Source: Rhynchopus sp. YZ270_cl-10 (taxonomy: Eukaryota > Euglenozoa > Diplonemea > Diplonemida > Diplonemidae). From it: 64,000 nucleotides of DNA. Shown piece by piece: positions 1 through 11,136 of this stretch. Position numbers and translations under genes: made by a program. The first letter of the stretch is position 1. Each line of letters begins with the position of its first letter. Location of the stretch: positions 868,001 through 932,000 of the forward strand of contig OZ037883.1 of the NCBI GenBank assembly GCA_964035575.1, in the 5' to 3' direction. The notes beneath the pieces are model-generated. The model had not been told where the DNA came from. It saw nothing but the letters and a program-made list of their open reading frames with translations, and made no database searches.

Positions 1-3000
1 GATAACAGAGGCTGCCGTCTCAATGACTTTGACCGCCCGTTCACGCACATTGTCTTCGACCAGAGGGTTCTGGATGACGGAGAGAATGTGGAAGAAGACG
101 CTAGAGTTGCTAAAGGCGCCGATGGAGTTGCCGCAGATACCGCCGTTCTGCTCCTTCATGCTGTGGAGTGTGCTTTGCACGGTCTGCAGGGTGAAGAGCT
201 GGATGCCGCTGGTCTGGCCTTTTTGCGCCGGCTTGATAAGATATTCACTGAACGGCAGATCCGTTCTGCGGGTGTACGGGAAACTCAGCAAATATTTTGT
301 CAGATTTGAGAGCACATTGAACGAGGACGCCTTGCTGAACACGGCCTCACACGCGGAGCAGAAGAATGAAGTCAGGGACACGGGGAGACGGGCAAACTTC
401 TCCCAACACGAGTTTGCGATGTGACTCAGCAGGATGTAGAACGGTGTGTTCTGCGGCACCACAGCCTTCATGCAACCAAGCGCTGTGTACGCATCCTTAC
501 GCACTGTGTTGACCCCACTGGAGAGACCTCTGATAAGCATAGGCGTGATACCGCACAATGCATAACGCCTGATCTCAGGCACAATGACGACCTCACGCGA
601 GCAGCCTACACTGAGGTGCGCGGCCACCACCTCTGTGAAGTGGCGTGGGTCCACAAGCGCCTCGTCGGGGACAAAGCTGCCATCCTCGCTGGTCTGACGC
701 GGGTAGTTGTTCACGGTGTGCTGCATCCTCTTGTCCCCTAGCACCTTCGACGCAAGACGCAGTGGGTATGCTGCATCGAAGCCACCTGCCCCGTCTCCAA
801 AGAGCAGCTGGTAGTAGTTCCCCTCCAGCAGCTTTGCCTCCTTGATCTCGCCGTAGAGACGTTGGTCCTCTGCAGACAGCGTCCCTTTGTACTGCGCAAG
901 GGGGCTCTCAGAGGACAGCGAAGGAGCAGGCACAGCCATGTCCGCCCCTCTGTCGGTCCTGAACAGCGTAGCAAGCCCTGCATCGAAGTCGCCCTCGTCC
1001 AAACCCTGCTGGATGTCCTGCTTCACCTTTGCAAGAGAGTAGATCGAAGGTGTCTCCCAGTTGGAGGTAGTAGGGTGTGCCTGCTGGTGTGGCCGGGTGT
1101 GTGCACGGCGTAGTGTTTTGAACTTCGCAAGGATGTGTTTGATGGAGTTGTCCTTAGCGGTTTCGCGCTTCGTAACATTAAAAAGCGGTGAGTACTTCTC
1201 CTTTTCAACGCCCGTCGCAAACGGCGTTTTCTCTGCACAGACATCGTTGAAGAGCTGGTTCACCACAACACAGAACTCACGACAGTCCTCCGCTGTCTCC
1301 AAAGCCTCCAGCCACGTCTCTACTTCCTTGAAGTCTAATGAAGGCTCTGTGAGTGCGGTCACACAGATGTTCTTCAGGAGAACCTGCACCACGTAGACAC
1401 ACTCCGCCTTGAGACGGAAGGCCTCTGTCACATCCTCACCCTTGCTTGTTGTGTACTGCTTGATGGTGAGGAAGTAGTAGAGCACCTCTGCTAGGGGCGA
1501 CGATTGTGTCTTTGCGTCCACCGTCTCTCCTGTGGTTGTGTCGAAGGCGGTGAAGTCGCGCGCACCGAGGAGCACTGCGGGCTTGAGCGCAGAGTTGTGC
1601 GAGATGAGCTGGAGGAGCAGGAGCACTGCGGATGGCGTCATTGTCAGCAGCGACGAGGCGCACGCTGCAGTGCGGTCTGCACGGGATGCGATCTCTGCGG
1701 ATGGAAGCCTGTCGGGGAACAATGCCTTCACGACAGACACCCCCGCCATGTACCCGGGCACCTCCTTTTGCAGGATGCGCAGTGTGAACAGCATGCGCTC
1801 CAGGCGGAACAACGCAGCCCTCTTCTTCGCAGGCACACCCCCCGACAGCAGCGCCGTATGCGAGGCAATGCTCAGCTCCGTCACCTCCTCCTCTGCCTGG
1901 AACTCCGTCACCTTGCTGCACAGAAACACCCCCGGGGTGGGCAGGCGCTGGCTCACCGTGAGCCGCACCTCGCTGACAAAGCGCTTCAGCACATCCCCAC
2001 GCTGCCCCCCCACCAGCGTCACCTGGCGTTCATGAATGCGCTCAAGCTTCTCCAACACAAAGCGGATCTTCTTCAGGCACACTGCAATAACACTGAACGC
2101 CTGCAGCACAATAAGCATATTCGAATGCTTCAGCAGCACCGACAACGCGCCACCCACAAAGCTGGGGAACAGATAGTCCGCCACAAACATTGGTGTGATG
2201 CTGAAGGACTCCGAGAACCCTTCCCCCTCCCCCTCGGCCTCCCCATCCCCACGCAGGAAGCCCCGCTCAAAGCACACCGGTAGAGGTGCCTCAAGCACAC
2301 CCAGGATGACGTCCACCCCAGACATCACTGCAGTCACATCGCTCCCTGTCAACGGGATGACACCCTTGCTCAGGTACGATAAGTAGTGGTACCCCAATGA
2401 AGGCGCCGAAGCCAGCACGGCACGCAAAATGTTCCTGTGTAAAATGCTCTTGTGTGGGTGGAGCGACTTCAGCATCTGGAAGAGAACCTGGTTGGGAATC
2501 ATCTTTGCACGGAGGTTGTAGGAGGCTGTTTCTGGGACGGAAAGGGAGGGGATGATGACAGAGCTGAGTGCAAGCGAACACCAGCTCTTTGTCAACGCAA
2601 CGTGGACAACAGAAGAAAGCACGCCCTTCCGTTCAAAGGCGTGTGCACGCTTTGAACGGGGAATGCCGGTACACTGCATGACATTTGCCACACCGATGAC
2701 AATCTGCTTCTGCATCACTTCAGACTCATCCTCGACACCGAAGCAAAGCGAGTTCAGGAAGTTGTGTGTATTAACCGCAACCGCACATGCATTGTCCTCA
2801 CGTCTGTCCTGCACGTAGGAGAGAAGAAACTCAACACCAAGCCTGCGCACATCGTCTTCGTCGTTCTCCGTCTTTTTTAGGATCTTTCTCTTTTGTCGCC
2901 GCGATATTTTAGTATGCGTCTGATCCTCCGTTTGCTTTTGCATTTTCTTTATCCAATAAGGGTCGAGACCACACCACGGACCTTTAATTTGGAATTTGAG

Positions 3001-3399
3001 GCGATGTTGGAGAAGCGAGAGGGAGTGCTGGTTGAATGAAGCACACATGCGGAGGGAGGTCTTGCAGCAGTTCATCCCTCTGTCGCCTGAGAGCCATAGT
3101 GCGAGCATCACGGCGTGCTCGGTCACCACTGCGTGTAGTGCGGCGTAAAGACGCCCTTCGCTGCTGCTCATTGTTGCAATGTGTGCAATAAGCTTCCCCG
3201 CAAGATGCTGATTGGTTGGACACATCAACAACGTGCTCAACTCACCCATGCTAGGAGAGGAGGTAAGATACGCCCCCAACACCTCTGCCCCACTCTCTGA
3301 TTTCATCTCATCCAGAAAGATATTTAACCCCTGACCGGCCTCATCCTTGTTCCCTGTAAGAAGCACGCATAGCTTTGCGACCCGAAGCCCCGCCGCCAT
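1..3399 (-). CDS. URB1: URB1/Npa1-like 60S ribosome biogenesis factor (5' part of gene, runs off left edge)
   Basis: One frame stays open for 1,133 codons from ATG (3399) to base 1, so at least the C-terminal end is outside the window. The product is an alpha-helical, HEAT-like scaffold. The N-terminal part (residues about 1-330) looks like the Npa1 N-terminal domain. Residues about 950-1133, including ARLPVSLTSFFCSACEAVF and then LVEDNVRERAVKVIETAA, look like the start of the C-terminal NopRA1-type domain. A basic/acidic linker (SRRQRKRILKKTENDEDD) lies near residues 190-210. In yeast and animals Npa1/URB1 acts in the nucleolus in the earliest pre-60S particle, with other helical-repeat proteins and box C/D snoRNPs. 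No intron is needed. The start is the first ATG of the frame; the DNA upstream is homopolymer-rich spacer. The family call rests on remembered patterns, without an alignment. Confidence 0.65.
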   Translation of the reverse strand, partial: MAAGLRVAKLCVLLTGNKDEAGQGLNIFLDEMKSESGAEVLGAYLTSSPSMGELSTLLMCPTNQHLAGKLIAHIATMSSSEGRLYAALHAVVTEHAVMLALWLSGDRGMNCCKTSLRMCASFNQHSLSLLQHRLKFQIKGPWCGLDPYWIKKMQKQTEDQTHTKISRRQKRKILKKTENDEDDVRRLGVEFLLSYVQDRREDNACAVAVNTHNFLNSLCFGVEDESEVMQKQIVIGVANVMQCTGIPRSKRAHAFERKGVLSSVVHVALTKSWCSLALSSVIIPSLSVPETASYNLRAKMIPNQVLFQMLKSLHPHKSILHRNILRAVLASAPSLGYHYLSYLSKGVIPLTGSDVTAVMSGVDVILGVLEAPLPVCFERGFLRGDGEAEGEGEGFSESFSITPMFVADYLFPSFVGGALSVLLKHSNMLIVLQAFSVIAVCLKKIRFVLEKLERIHERQVTLVGGQRGDVLKRFVSEVRLTVSQRLPTPGVFLCSKVTEFQAEEEVTELSIASHTALLSGGVPAKKRAALFRLERMLFTLRILQKEVPGYMAGVSVVKALFPDRLPSAEIASRADRTAACASSLLTMTPSAVLLLLQLISHNSALKPAVLLGARDFTAFDTTTGETVDAKTQSSPLAEVLYYFLTIKQYTTSKGEDVTEAFRLKAECVYVVQVLLKNICVTALTEPSLDFKEVETWLEALETAEDCREFCVVVNQLFNDVCAEKTPFATGVEKEKYSPLFNVTKRETAKDNSIKHILAKFKTLRRAHTRPHQQAHPTTSNWETPSIYSLAKVKQDIQQGLDEGDFDAGLATLFRTDRGADMAVPAPSLSSESPLAQYKGTLSAEDQRLYGEIKEAKLLEGNYYQLLFGDGAGGFDAAYPLRLASKVLGDKRMQHTVNNYPRQTSEDGSFVPDEALVDPRHFTEVVAAHLSVGCSREVVIVPEIRRYALCGITPMLIRGLSSGVNTVRKDAYTALGCMKAVVPQNTPFYILLSHIANSCWEKFARLPVSLTSFFCSACEAVFSKASSFNVLSNLTKYLLSFPYTRRTDLPFSEYLIKPAQKGQTSGIQLFTLQTVQSTLHSMKEQNGGICGNSIGAFSNSSVFFHILSVIQNPLVEDNVRERAVKVIETAASVI

Positions 3400-5675
3400 C
3401 CTTCTTTAATCCGGGTTTCCCTCCTGAAGAGAAGTGGTGGAAATGGAGTGGGGAGACGGAGAGAGGGAGGAGAGAAAGAAAGAGGGAGAGGACGGTACTA
3501 TTTTTGTTTTTTTGGTACTTTTTTTTGTTTTTATATTTTTTGGTATTTATTTTTCCCCCGTTTTTTTTTTTTTCTCCTAAAAAAAATCCCCTCCCCCCCA
3601 GGTTGTGTTTTTTTTTCCCCCTCCCCATTGTTAACCTGGTAACCTATCAATGGTTTGCATCCCGCATCCAATCAACCATCGGGAGACAGAGTGAACAAAT
3701 AAGATCCTGAAGGAACCACGAGTGGACAGATACTTTTTTTCTTCTTTTTTTTTTTTTGGTACTGGTATTGTTAATCCGGGCTCTTTTGGTGGGTAACGAT
3801 TTCTTTTGTACATAAAAAGAGGGGGGTGGGGGGGAAAAAATAAAATGAAAATCGCGACGAACAGCTCCTCATACGGATAATCTATTTGCCTTGAAGAATC
3901 GGGGGGGGAAATGTAGGTTACAACAAACAAAAAAAAAGGAGGAGAAGCGGCTGGGAGAGAACAAATGCAGACTTTAAAAAAAAAAAGAAAAAAAAAGGAA
4001 AAAAAAGAAGAAAACAAAGACTGCATAAAACTCCTCTCCCACTCCTATCATCCCCTCTACCCCACCCTCTTTCCTTTTTCCCAAAAAAGGAAAAAAAAAA
4101 AAAAAAACACATACAGATGTGCACACATGAATACAGGTCAAAATATGATAAGGACTTACAACTTTGGAGGTGGTTTGTATTTTCAAAAAAATGGGGGTAT
4201 TTTTTTTTTTCTGTTCAAAAGAAAACAAGGTGTGAACTAATAAAAAATAATGGTAATAGATACGAGGGAGGGTAGGCCGGTGGACAACAATGTCACCTTC
4301 ATGCACTGATGGTGTATAACAACCAAATCTCAGAAGAGAGAAGGGTTAAAAAAAAAGCTGCGGTCCAGAAAAACCAACACCTCCCCCCCTAAACTGCCAT
4401 GTGGTAAAAAAAAAATATGTGAGGTTTCTTGCGCCACATTTCTTGAGAGAGAAAATGTGGAAAAGAAGAAGAAAAAAAAATAAAAGAAAAGAAGAAAAAA
4501 ATATACGAATCAAGAAACTCACAAAAAAAAAATCGTTTTGTGTGAAATTCTCTTTGCCTTTTTTTAAAAAAAATCCTTTTTTTTTTTTGCACGCCTTCTT
4601 TACTCTGAATGGGTACTAAAAAAATGTGTTTTGGATACTTATTCTATTTGAAGGTGGTCCTTTCTTCTTCTAAAATGGGAGAAAGACAGATGAAGGGGGA
4701 AAAAAAAGACCGGTCCTTTTACAAAAGAAAAAAAAAGAGAAAAAAAAAAGAAAAGAAAAAGTATATTTTGCTGTGCGACTGAAAACACAGCTTGGGGAAA
4801 AAAATGTTTCCCTCGCCATTGAATTTCCGTAGTCGCCATCCCTGGTTACACACACACAAAAAAAAAAAAAAGAGAAAAAAAAGGTAAATGCCCAGTATCA
4901 AAGGTGCAAAATCTCTCATAATTTTTCGGCTTCGTTTCGTTTTGTTCTGTGCTTTTTTTCCTTTTTTTAATATTTTTTTTTGAAAAAAATAATAAAATAA
5001 GAATAAAAATGCTGTCAACATGGAGTCACAACCCCATACATCCTTTCATCAATGGAAAGAAATCATATTTCAATCACAAAGATGCAAAAAGAAAGAAAAA
5101 AGGAAGAGAAAAAAAAAAGTCGGCAGGGAAATGAGAAAAAGGTAAACTAATAAAACAATGAGTGAACACAACTAAAAAAAGGGGGGGATGAATGAAGAAA
5201 AAAAAACTAGGAAGATGAAAAGGCCCGCGTTGGCCAGCACATCTAAAAAAAAATGTAAACGGGGGGGGAGTACAAAAGAAGAAGAAAAAAAAGTTAAAAA
5301 GGTAATGTACACACCAACCAGGGACACTCTCCCACCCTCCCTCCCGTCCCCCACAATAAAAATAAAAAAAACATTGAGAGGGGGAAAAATCTACATCTGC
5401 CACTCGTGCGCATTTGTCTCTCTTTTTTTTTTCAAAGCTTTCGAAGGAGGGGAAAACTACCCACATTACTCCCCACTCAACCCTTCTGTCCTCGTCATCG
5501 TTTTTTTTTTTTTTTTTTTTCTCTTTCTTCTGCAGTGGTGATTTCTATTCTTTTTTTTGTCACCCACCATTTTCCCTCCCTGCCTGTATTTACAAATTAT
5601 GTGTTTAAAAAAAAAGAAAAAAAAACTACTCTTTTTTTTGTGTGTATAAGTCTTTGCGTTCTTTAGGTTCCAGAC
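3400..5675. other. A/T-homopolymer-rich intergenic spacer, no gene seen
   Basis: About 2.3 kb dominated by runs of 7-20 A or T, with short purine-rich and pyrimidine-rich patches on both strands. All six frames contain open stretches, but these translate to poly-Lys, poly-Phe and poly-Pro and have no conserved-looking motif. It lies upstream of the URB1 start and downstream of the next minus-strand gene. It may hold the URB1 promoter and the 3' UTR of the neighbouring gene. Confidence 0.7.
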
Positions 5676-7192
5676 TCACATCATCATCGCCAGCACGGTC
5701 ATCACAACAGCCAGGAAGCCAAGGGGCGAGAGGCTGCCAGATGCCTCCCACTCCGCGGCGAATTCGGCCTTGTCGTCTCCTCCAGATCCAACTCCGGTTC
5801 CGGCCTGTAGTGATGAATTAGATGAAGAGCGATTTTTATTTGCATGATTTGATGAGGCTGGTATTATTCTGTGCGCTCAAATGTGTTCAAAAATAAGGGG
5901 TGTAATGGGTGAGAAGTCCAAACGCTTTAAACAAGACGATTGTAATAAGAGAATAACTTTGAAAATGATGAAATATGCTTATAAAAAAGGGTCTTTTGTT
6001 TGTGCGCTCACGCTCAAGCCGAAAGTTACTTGCGTCTCTTTGTCTCAAAGTTTCGTGTTGCATTGAAGCATCTGAACGACGGACTGAAGGGAAATGTAGT
6101 TTCAGGGACAAACACCCCTTGGCGCCTGGTACACAAACCCCCCCCTTAGATACCTCCCCAGAAGACACAGTGATGTTAATGTGGTGTGTGGGTTCTCATT
6201 TGTTTTTACAGGAAACACAGCCAACTTTTCTCAAGAGAGCACCTCTTTCTAGAGCGGCATACTGCCGTAGCATGCAAAAATATTAATAATCCTAACTTCG
6301 GTTCAGAAAAATATTGCACAATGCAACATACCTGGGCGATGTCGTATCCAAGGTTCCAGGCCTTGCAGTAGAAGGAGTTGTCCCTGGACTCGTCGGCGTC
6401 GTCGTCGTTGCCGACAACTGTCCTGATGAAGTCGACCACACCGCTGTAGGGGAAGGGCTCCTGACGGTTGCAGTTGTCCATCATGGAGGTGCAGGTGCTG
6501 CTGGCGACGGGGCGCACAAGGTGTCCCTTATTTCTGGTTCCATCGAAGTCGGCGGAGCCAAGGTCGGAGTACTGGCCGGCCCACTGGGGGAACGAGATGT
6601 GGCAGATCATCTCCTTCATGTACTCGGAGCACCAGTTGTTCGGGGAGTCTCCAGAGCGGCCGGATCCCCACAGGGTGTTGAAGTCATCAGAGCTGGGTGT
6701 GTGCTCGGCCTTGACGGACTTCTGGTAGCCGTTGATGGAGGAGAAGTATGCCCAGCGTGCTGCCGCTGCGTTGTCGGCCTCGACGATGGAGTCCCACTTC
6801 GATCCGGTGGCGTTGTTGCGGATGCAGACTCCTGCAAGGCCGTCTGCGTTGGGGTTCTTGTAGCCGGAGATGTAGGCACCGCAGAAGAGGTCCTGGTAGA
6901 AGTCGACGTTCATGCGCTGTGCGCGCCTGGCGTCCGTCATCGTCGACACGGCCTCGTACTCCTCGGAGTTGCGCAGGTAGTTCAGACTGCCCTCACGCAG
7001 GAACACAATGCCCGCCTTTCCGTTGCCGTACGCGTCCACGATCTTCGAGTTCTCGTTGTCCTCTCCGTCAGTGTGTCCACAACGCCACATGCTTGCAGTG
7101 CGTGCGTCACCCCCGCTCGTGTCCTGCACCTGTGTGTCCGACAGAGCAGCCGCCATAGGCACCATCGCGCAAAGGACTATCGCACGCTTCAT
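5676..7192 (-). CDS. secreted, probably GPI-anchored cysteine-containing protein, two exons
   Basis: Exon 1 is 7192-6332 (287 codons). It ends ...GYDIAQ and is followed by the donor GTATGT. Exon 2 is 5804-5676, preceded by CTACAG. Both junctions are phase 0, giving 329 residues, with an intron of 527 nt. The start MKRAIVLCAMVPMAAA is a signal peptide. The C-terminus is a hydrophobic tail (LSPLGFLAVVMTVLAMMM) ending at the stop and preceded by a small-residue stretch, as expected for a GPI-anchor signal. The ectodomain has about 9 cysteines and several N-x-S/T sites (e.g. RNNATGS). I do not recognise the ectodomain family. Without splicing, the frame would add an unrelated hydrophobic tail and stop inside the intron, so the two-exon model is preferred. 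Likely a surface or wall protein, like the secreted products at 8,730 and 11,137. Confidence 0.7.
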
Positions 7193-7368
7193 TATAAGTC
7201 GAAGTGTTGAAAAACAAAAACGTAGTCCTAAAGTGTGGTGGGATGGGGTGGGGTGGGGTGTTTTCGGTTATGTTATATTGCTGGAAATGTGTCTTAAATT
7301 CTTGAAAATGCTAAAATGTAGCCTACATAATACGTACGGCGCACCCCCTTAGTTTGGACATCAAACAT

Positions 7369-7452
7369 CACATCAGACAGAAGCTGTACCTCATCGCTGG
7401 CTTGCGCCTCAGAGAGGGATGAACCGAATTGAAAGCCTTCTCATCATGTGTG
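7369..7452 (-). ncRNA. box C/D snoRNA candidate, copy A
   Basis: Read on the minus strand: terminal stem CACA/TGTG, box C TGATGA (7446-7441), D' CTGA (7412-7409), C' CGATGA (7396-7391), box D CTGA (7376-7373), total 84 nt. The guide next to D' is antisense to GGGATGAACCGAA (plus strand 7416-7428). That matches a highly conserved stretch of eukaryotic LSU rRNA domain II, so the RNA would direct 2'-O-methylation of a G in this run by the D'+5 rule. A near-identical copy lies at 12993-13076 and a third at 13230-13314. The short ORF overlapping this block is coincidental. The rRNA match is from memory. Confidence 0.65.
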
Positions 7453-7467
7453 AAATCAGCGGAAACG

Positions 7468-7576
7468 GGAATAGCAAAAGAAACGAATCTCACCTCAGCG
7501 CGAAGACCTAACTTGGGCAGCGGAGTGGGTTATGTCGGTACCCTGCCCAGAAGGCGCTTTAGCTAGGATGTCTCGG
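7468..7576 (-). ncRNA. structured RNA candidate next to the snoRNA, copy A
   Basis: About 109 nt conserved almost base for base with 13089-13197. On the minus strand it folds into a strong hairpin: TGGGCAG (7549-7543) pairs with CTGCCCA (7520-7514), with an inner GGGT/ACCC helix and an outer AGCGC/GCGCT helix separated by an internal loop. TTCCATA lies just upstream in both copies. The organisation recalls an H/ACA-type or other small RNA, but I see no convincing ACA box, so the class is left open. Confidence 0.45.
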
Positions 7577-8729
7577 TGTGTATGGAAATGGCGGGAACCA
7601 CATGGTGATTCTGCGACAAGCAGCGTTGGTGGGAATGACCCAGAATAAAGAGTAACCAAAAAGAGCTGTTTTGTTGTTTTGCTTGTTAATATGTCAGATG
7701 ATAGAACAGCGAAGGTATGCCAAACAAACAGTAGCATATTCTGTTCTGTTCTAATTGTTTTGTGGGAATTGTTGTCGAAAAATTGTAGAATAGTGCAGAC
7801 ACACCCAAGGATGTGCTGCTCTAAAATAGGTTTGGTTCCGCTACGTTTTCAACACAGAGGAGGAAAACTTGATGCGTAGTTCTTATAAAAAGGGTTCAAA
7901 TTCAATCGAAAGAGGTTTTCACGCAGGTCCTCCATTTGCTTCGCCAAAGAGAAAAGTCTTCTTCTTGTGAAGCAGAAAACAAACCTGCAAAACCAAACAT
8001 AAGCAAAAGGGAAGAAAAGAGAACAAACCTGGCAAAGGCTTCTTGAACAAGCCTGCCTGCCATGTGGTTGTACAAATAAAGACTGGTCGAAAGTGGAACA
8101 CGGCACCAACGCGCACATGCAGTTACCCCAAATACAGCCAGTGAATCAATAAAAACAGTTGGAAGTGCAAACGCCTGTGCAGACGCAAACACAGAAATAA
8201 AAATAAAAAGGCAGTTCATGAGTTCATTTTCAACAATTGAAAAGCGGAGTGAAGGGGAGAAATGTTCAAAACAGATAGAAGTGACGAAAGCTTGAAGAAA
8301 TGCGGGTACACTGTGTGTGGTTCCCGCATAGAAACTTCGACACTTCTGCTTTAATTTATAGAGATGCAACGGCACATGAAAATAGGAAACAGAATGAATG
8401 AACACCTGTCAAAAGAAAGGTGGGAGGAATGAGGGAAGTCATGTGACACAGAGCTTTGCTGAACAATGTGATAAGGAACAGCGAACGTGAACCCTCTGCA
8501 AAACAGTGGGAACACATTGTGTCGGTTGTGTGTGTTTCAGAAAAGCCTGTGTGCAGAAGAGGTTCGAAAAATGAGTGTGCGTGTGTGCAGAGAGAGACAC
8601 ACCCACACATCTGTATTGTTTGTTGCATGACAAGGAAATAAAGAATACAAGCGATGCGTAAGTCGCACTGCAAAAGTGCAGAGGATAAAATGTTATATGA
8701 AAATCAAGCAATTGAAAATGAAATCAGCT
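7577..8729. other. intergenic, nothing supported
   Basis: About 1.15 kb between the RNA block and the peroxidase stop. A 167-codon minus-strand frame (7902-8405) has hydrophobic stretches but no recognisable family, signal or splice context. I treat it as chance. Confidence 0.5.
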
Positions 8730-9980
8730 TCAAGCAAAGTTAACACCGTTCTCCTGCAGCTGGCGCCAGGCTGCCACAAAGTGTGTCTCGAAGAGAGCAC
8801 GGTCAGTCGAGAAGGTCCTCACAATGTTGCTCAGTCTTGCGTCCTGACGCATCACCATGTCAATCGGGAGCATGATGAAGCGGGGCTGGGGTCCACCACG
8901 GTACTGCAGGTCCGTGCCGTCGGACTCTGCCGTATTTGGTCCCCACGGACCATTGATAAGATTGAAAAAATACTCAATCCCGAAGACGAGGTTGTTCGCC
9001 GTCCACAGTCCCTCGTTTCCGCTGATCGCAAGGTGCATGGCACCCATGTTGTGTCCGCCCATCAGCGCAACCATCTTGAAGAGTGCGTCTGCGTCCGTGT
9101 CCAGCGAGAACCCAAGCTCCGCAAACTTCACAAAGAAGTAGTCAAGTGTCTCGCGGTGCGGGAAGGCGTCGTTGTTGATGTGCTTCAGCGGCATGCGCTC
9201 TGCCACACCCACACAGAGCTCGTCCGTCTCCGTGGGGGCCACGAAGTCAATGCGTCCCGGGCGGAAGAAGAGCGACGGGCTTCCCATGTACTCAAGGGCG
9301 GTGTTGCCTGCAAGCTGGTACAGGTCTGCGTAGGTGATGAACGGAAACGCTGCCTTCACCGGCTCAAGCGCGTCCGTGGCCACGTCGACCCCTGCGTTGT
9401 CGGGCAGCGCGTTCTCCGGTGTCGTTCTGATGCACCCGCCAGTCGTCCCCCCAATCGGCATCGCAGCACCGTTGAACTGTCCGCAGCTGTGCCACGCAAG
9501 GCGCACCAGCAGTGGCCGCATCGACGAGGGGCTGCTCTCAATCAGCGCCACCAGCGCCTCCACCACATCCAGGTACTGCTCCCGCACAGCCTCCAGGATG
9601 CTCTGTCCGGGGAGAGTCAGCGAGTTCCCAAAGTCCCGCTCAACCACAGGTGCGTCAGTTGCAGGTGCATCTGTTGCCGGTGCGTCCGTCTCGGGCACGA
9701 CAGGCACGGGTGCGTCAGTGGCCGGTGCGTCTGTCGCAGGTGCGTCCGTCTCAGGCACAACAGGCACGGTCGCAGGCACTGGTGCCTCTGTCACAACTGG
9801 TGGTGTGGGGTCTGTCGGTGCTGGAACTGGTGGGTTTGTCGGAGCTGGTGGTGGCGTGGGACGTGGCGGTGCTGGTTCTGGCGTGCGACGTGGCGGACGT
9901 GTGCGGCGAGGTCTCTGCGCTTCGACACTGGTGACGGTGCTTGCCACCAACAGCAGACACATGTACACGGCACACTTCAT
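8730..9980 (-). CDS. secreted class I haem peroxidase (ascorbate/cytochrome c peroxidase-like) with TDAP-repeat stalk
   Basis: 416 residues. The start is ATG at 9980, which gives a signal peptide (MKCAVYMCLLLVASTVTSVEA); the longer frame upstream is not needed. Residues about 25-110 are a low-complexity Pro/Thr/Ala stalk with repeated TDAPATDAP units. The peroxidase domain follows. Distal site: RLAWHSCGQF, with Arg, Trp and His present. Proximal site: VALMGGHNMGAMH. The Trp near the proximal His (GNEGLWTANN) corresponds to CcP Trp191 / APX Trp179. LPIDMVMRQD is the usual C-terminal landmark. Such enzymes reduce H2O2 with a one-electron donor. Class I members are normally plastid, mitochondrial or cytosolic, so a secretory leader plus an O-glycosylation-type stalk is unusual and suggests an extracellular or wall role. 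Confidence 0.85.
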   Translation of the reverse strand: MKCAVYMCLLLVASTVTSVEAQRPRRTRPPRRTPEPAPPRPTPPPAPTNPPVPAPTDPTPPVVTEAPVPATVPVVPETDAPATDAPATDAPVPVVPETDAPATDAPATDAPVVERDFGNSLTLPGQSILEAVREQYLDVVEALVALIESSPSSMRPLLVRLAWHSCGQFNGAAMPIGGTTGGCIRTTPENALPDNAGVDVATDALEPVKAAFPFITYADLYQLAGNTALEYMGSPSLFFRPGRIDFVAPTETDELCVGVAERMPLKHINNDAFPHRETLDYFFVKFAELGFSLDTDADALFKMVALMGGHNMGAMHLAISGNEGLWTANNLVFGIEYFFNLINGPWGPNTAESDGTDLQYRGGPQPRFIMLPIDMVMRQDARLSNIVRTFSTDRALFETHFVAAWRQLQENGVNFA

Positions 9981-10130
9981 GGCTGGGCTTTGTGGGGTGT
10001 GGTTTCGCTTGCAAATATGTGTGTGTTGAGATCTGTGAACAGGGTGGTGGTGTGGTGTGGCTTTGTTGGTAGGTTGGTAGTAACACGACACAGTGGGTGG
10101 AATGAAGAACCAGTGTGGACTGGGTTGTTG

Positions 10131-10185
10131 CTTTCTTGGGTGACACAAGAAACGATAATTTCGACTACATTATCGCAAAGGTGAG
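10131..10185 (-). promoter_or_regulatory. conserved upstream block of peroxidase gene, copy 1
   Basis: About 55 bp, roughly 90% identical to 12931-12986, which lies upstream of the proline-rich secreted protein. It begins about 150 bp before the peroxidase ATG. It contains an inverted repeat CGATAAT/ATTATCG with a 9-nt loop. In the second copy one base differs, but pairing is kept as U-G if the minus strand is transcribed. It may be a shared promoter, a 5' UTR element, or the 3' flank of the adjoining small-RNA unit. Confidence 0.4.
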
Positions 10186-11136
10186 GGTTGTGAGGGAGGA
10201 CACGCAAAACAAAACAAAAACAATGGTGAGCGATGATTTGTTGTTCTTTTGAAATTAGCTTGCTTCGCTGCTGAAGACAGTGTTTTCTGCAAGATCATAT
10301 TTGAAAGAAAAATAAACACACTATTCCTGGGCAGTGTCTGTTGTAGTAAAGCAACAACAGTAATAAATGACATGCATAAAGCATGCAAACCTGCCCTCTA
10401 TTCCAGAAAGTGTGTGACAAATTTTGGTTTTTTTTTGTATAGTTTTTGTGTGACTGCATTTCCAATAACTAAATGAAGACCTGTATAGCTCTGTCCAAAC
10501 AGCACCAGCAACACAACAAAGCCAACAAGGGCAGACGTTGTGTTGTGTTGACGGACGGTAACAAAAAAAAATAATAATTTGAGAGCAAAAAATGTGCGGG
10601 AAGGAGTGCCTCTCGGGATGAGCGTTCTTGCAGTGCGCCTTCATTCAACACACCCACGAGGTGGTGCTCCTGCTTCCCAACAAGAAAAACAAGGTGAAAG
10701 CAAAGGTGAAAGACAAGAGAAGAAAGACAAAGAAACAACGCGAAAATAAGTACGCCGTTCCGTCCAACGTTTGTTGTTGACGGACGTTAACAAAAAATAA
10801 TAGTTGCTCTGTTTGAAATGAAAAACGTCAGGTTTCCCCAGCAAGCTGCGAACCTGAAAAACCTATCCCCTGGTTCATAATAGTAAAAGTGATTGTTGCC
10901 AATAATATAAACGGCAAGAAAACGGTGACAAGGGCAAATTCGAATGAAACCCCGGGCTGGGCAGGAGGAAAGGGGAAAGCCAGTTTGCAAACTAATGCAG
11001 AGGCTCCAGAGCAGGCGTGAGGTGCAAATGTGCGCCGCACACACAACTCAAGCGGTAAACAGGTAGAAGCAAACGACATCGTTGCAAATAGATCTATAGG
11101 CAAAACAATAATGTAATGTATAATCATCATCCTCCA
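10186..11136. other. intergenic, small direct repeats only
   Basis: No gene supported. A segment containing TGTTGACGGACG, a short spacer and an A-rich AATAATA tract occurs twice, near 10545-10580 and 10775-10803. The rest is unremarkable. Confidence 0.5.

Noticed and set aside
1504-2283. 259-codon plus-strand ORF
   Set aside because: Antisense shadow of the URB1 frame; composition (His/Gln/Arg-rich) lacks protein-like features.
3341-5666. Many short ORFs rich in Phe, Lys or Pro
   Set aside because: Translations of homopolymer runs.
7413-7428. Fragment of LSU rRNA gene
   Set aside because: Only about 13-16 bases match and they sit exactly next to box D', as a snoRNA guide should.
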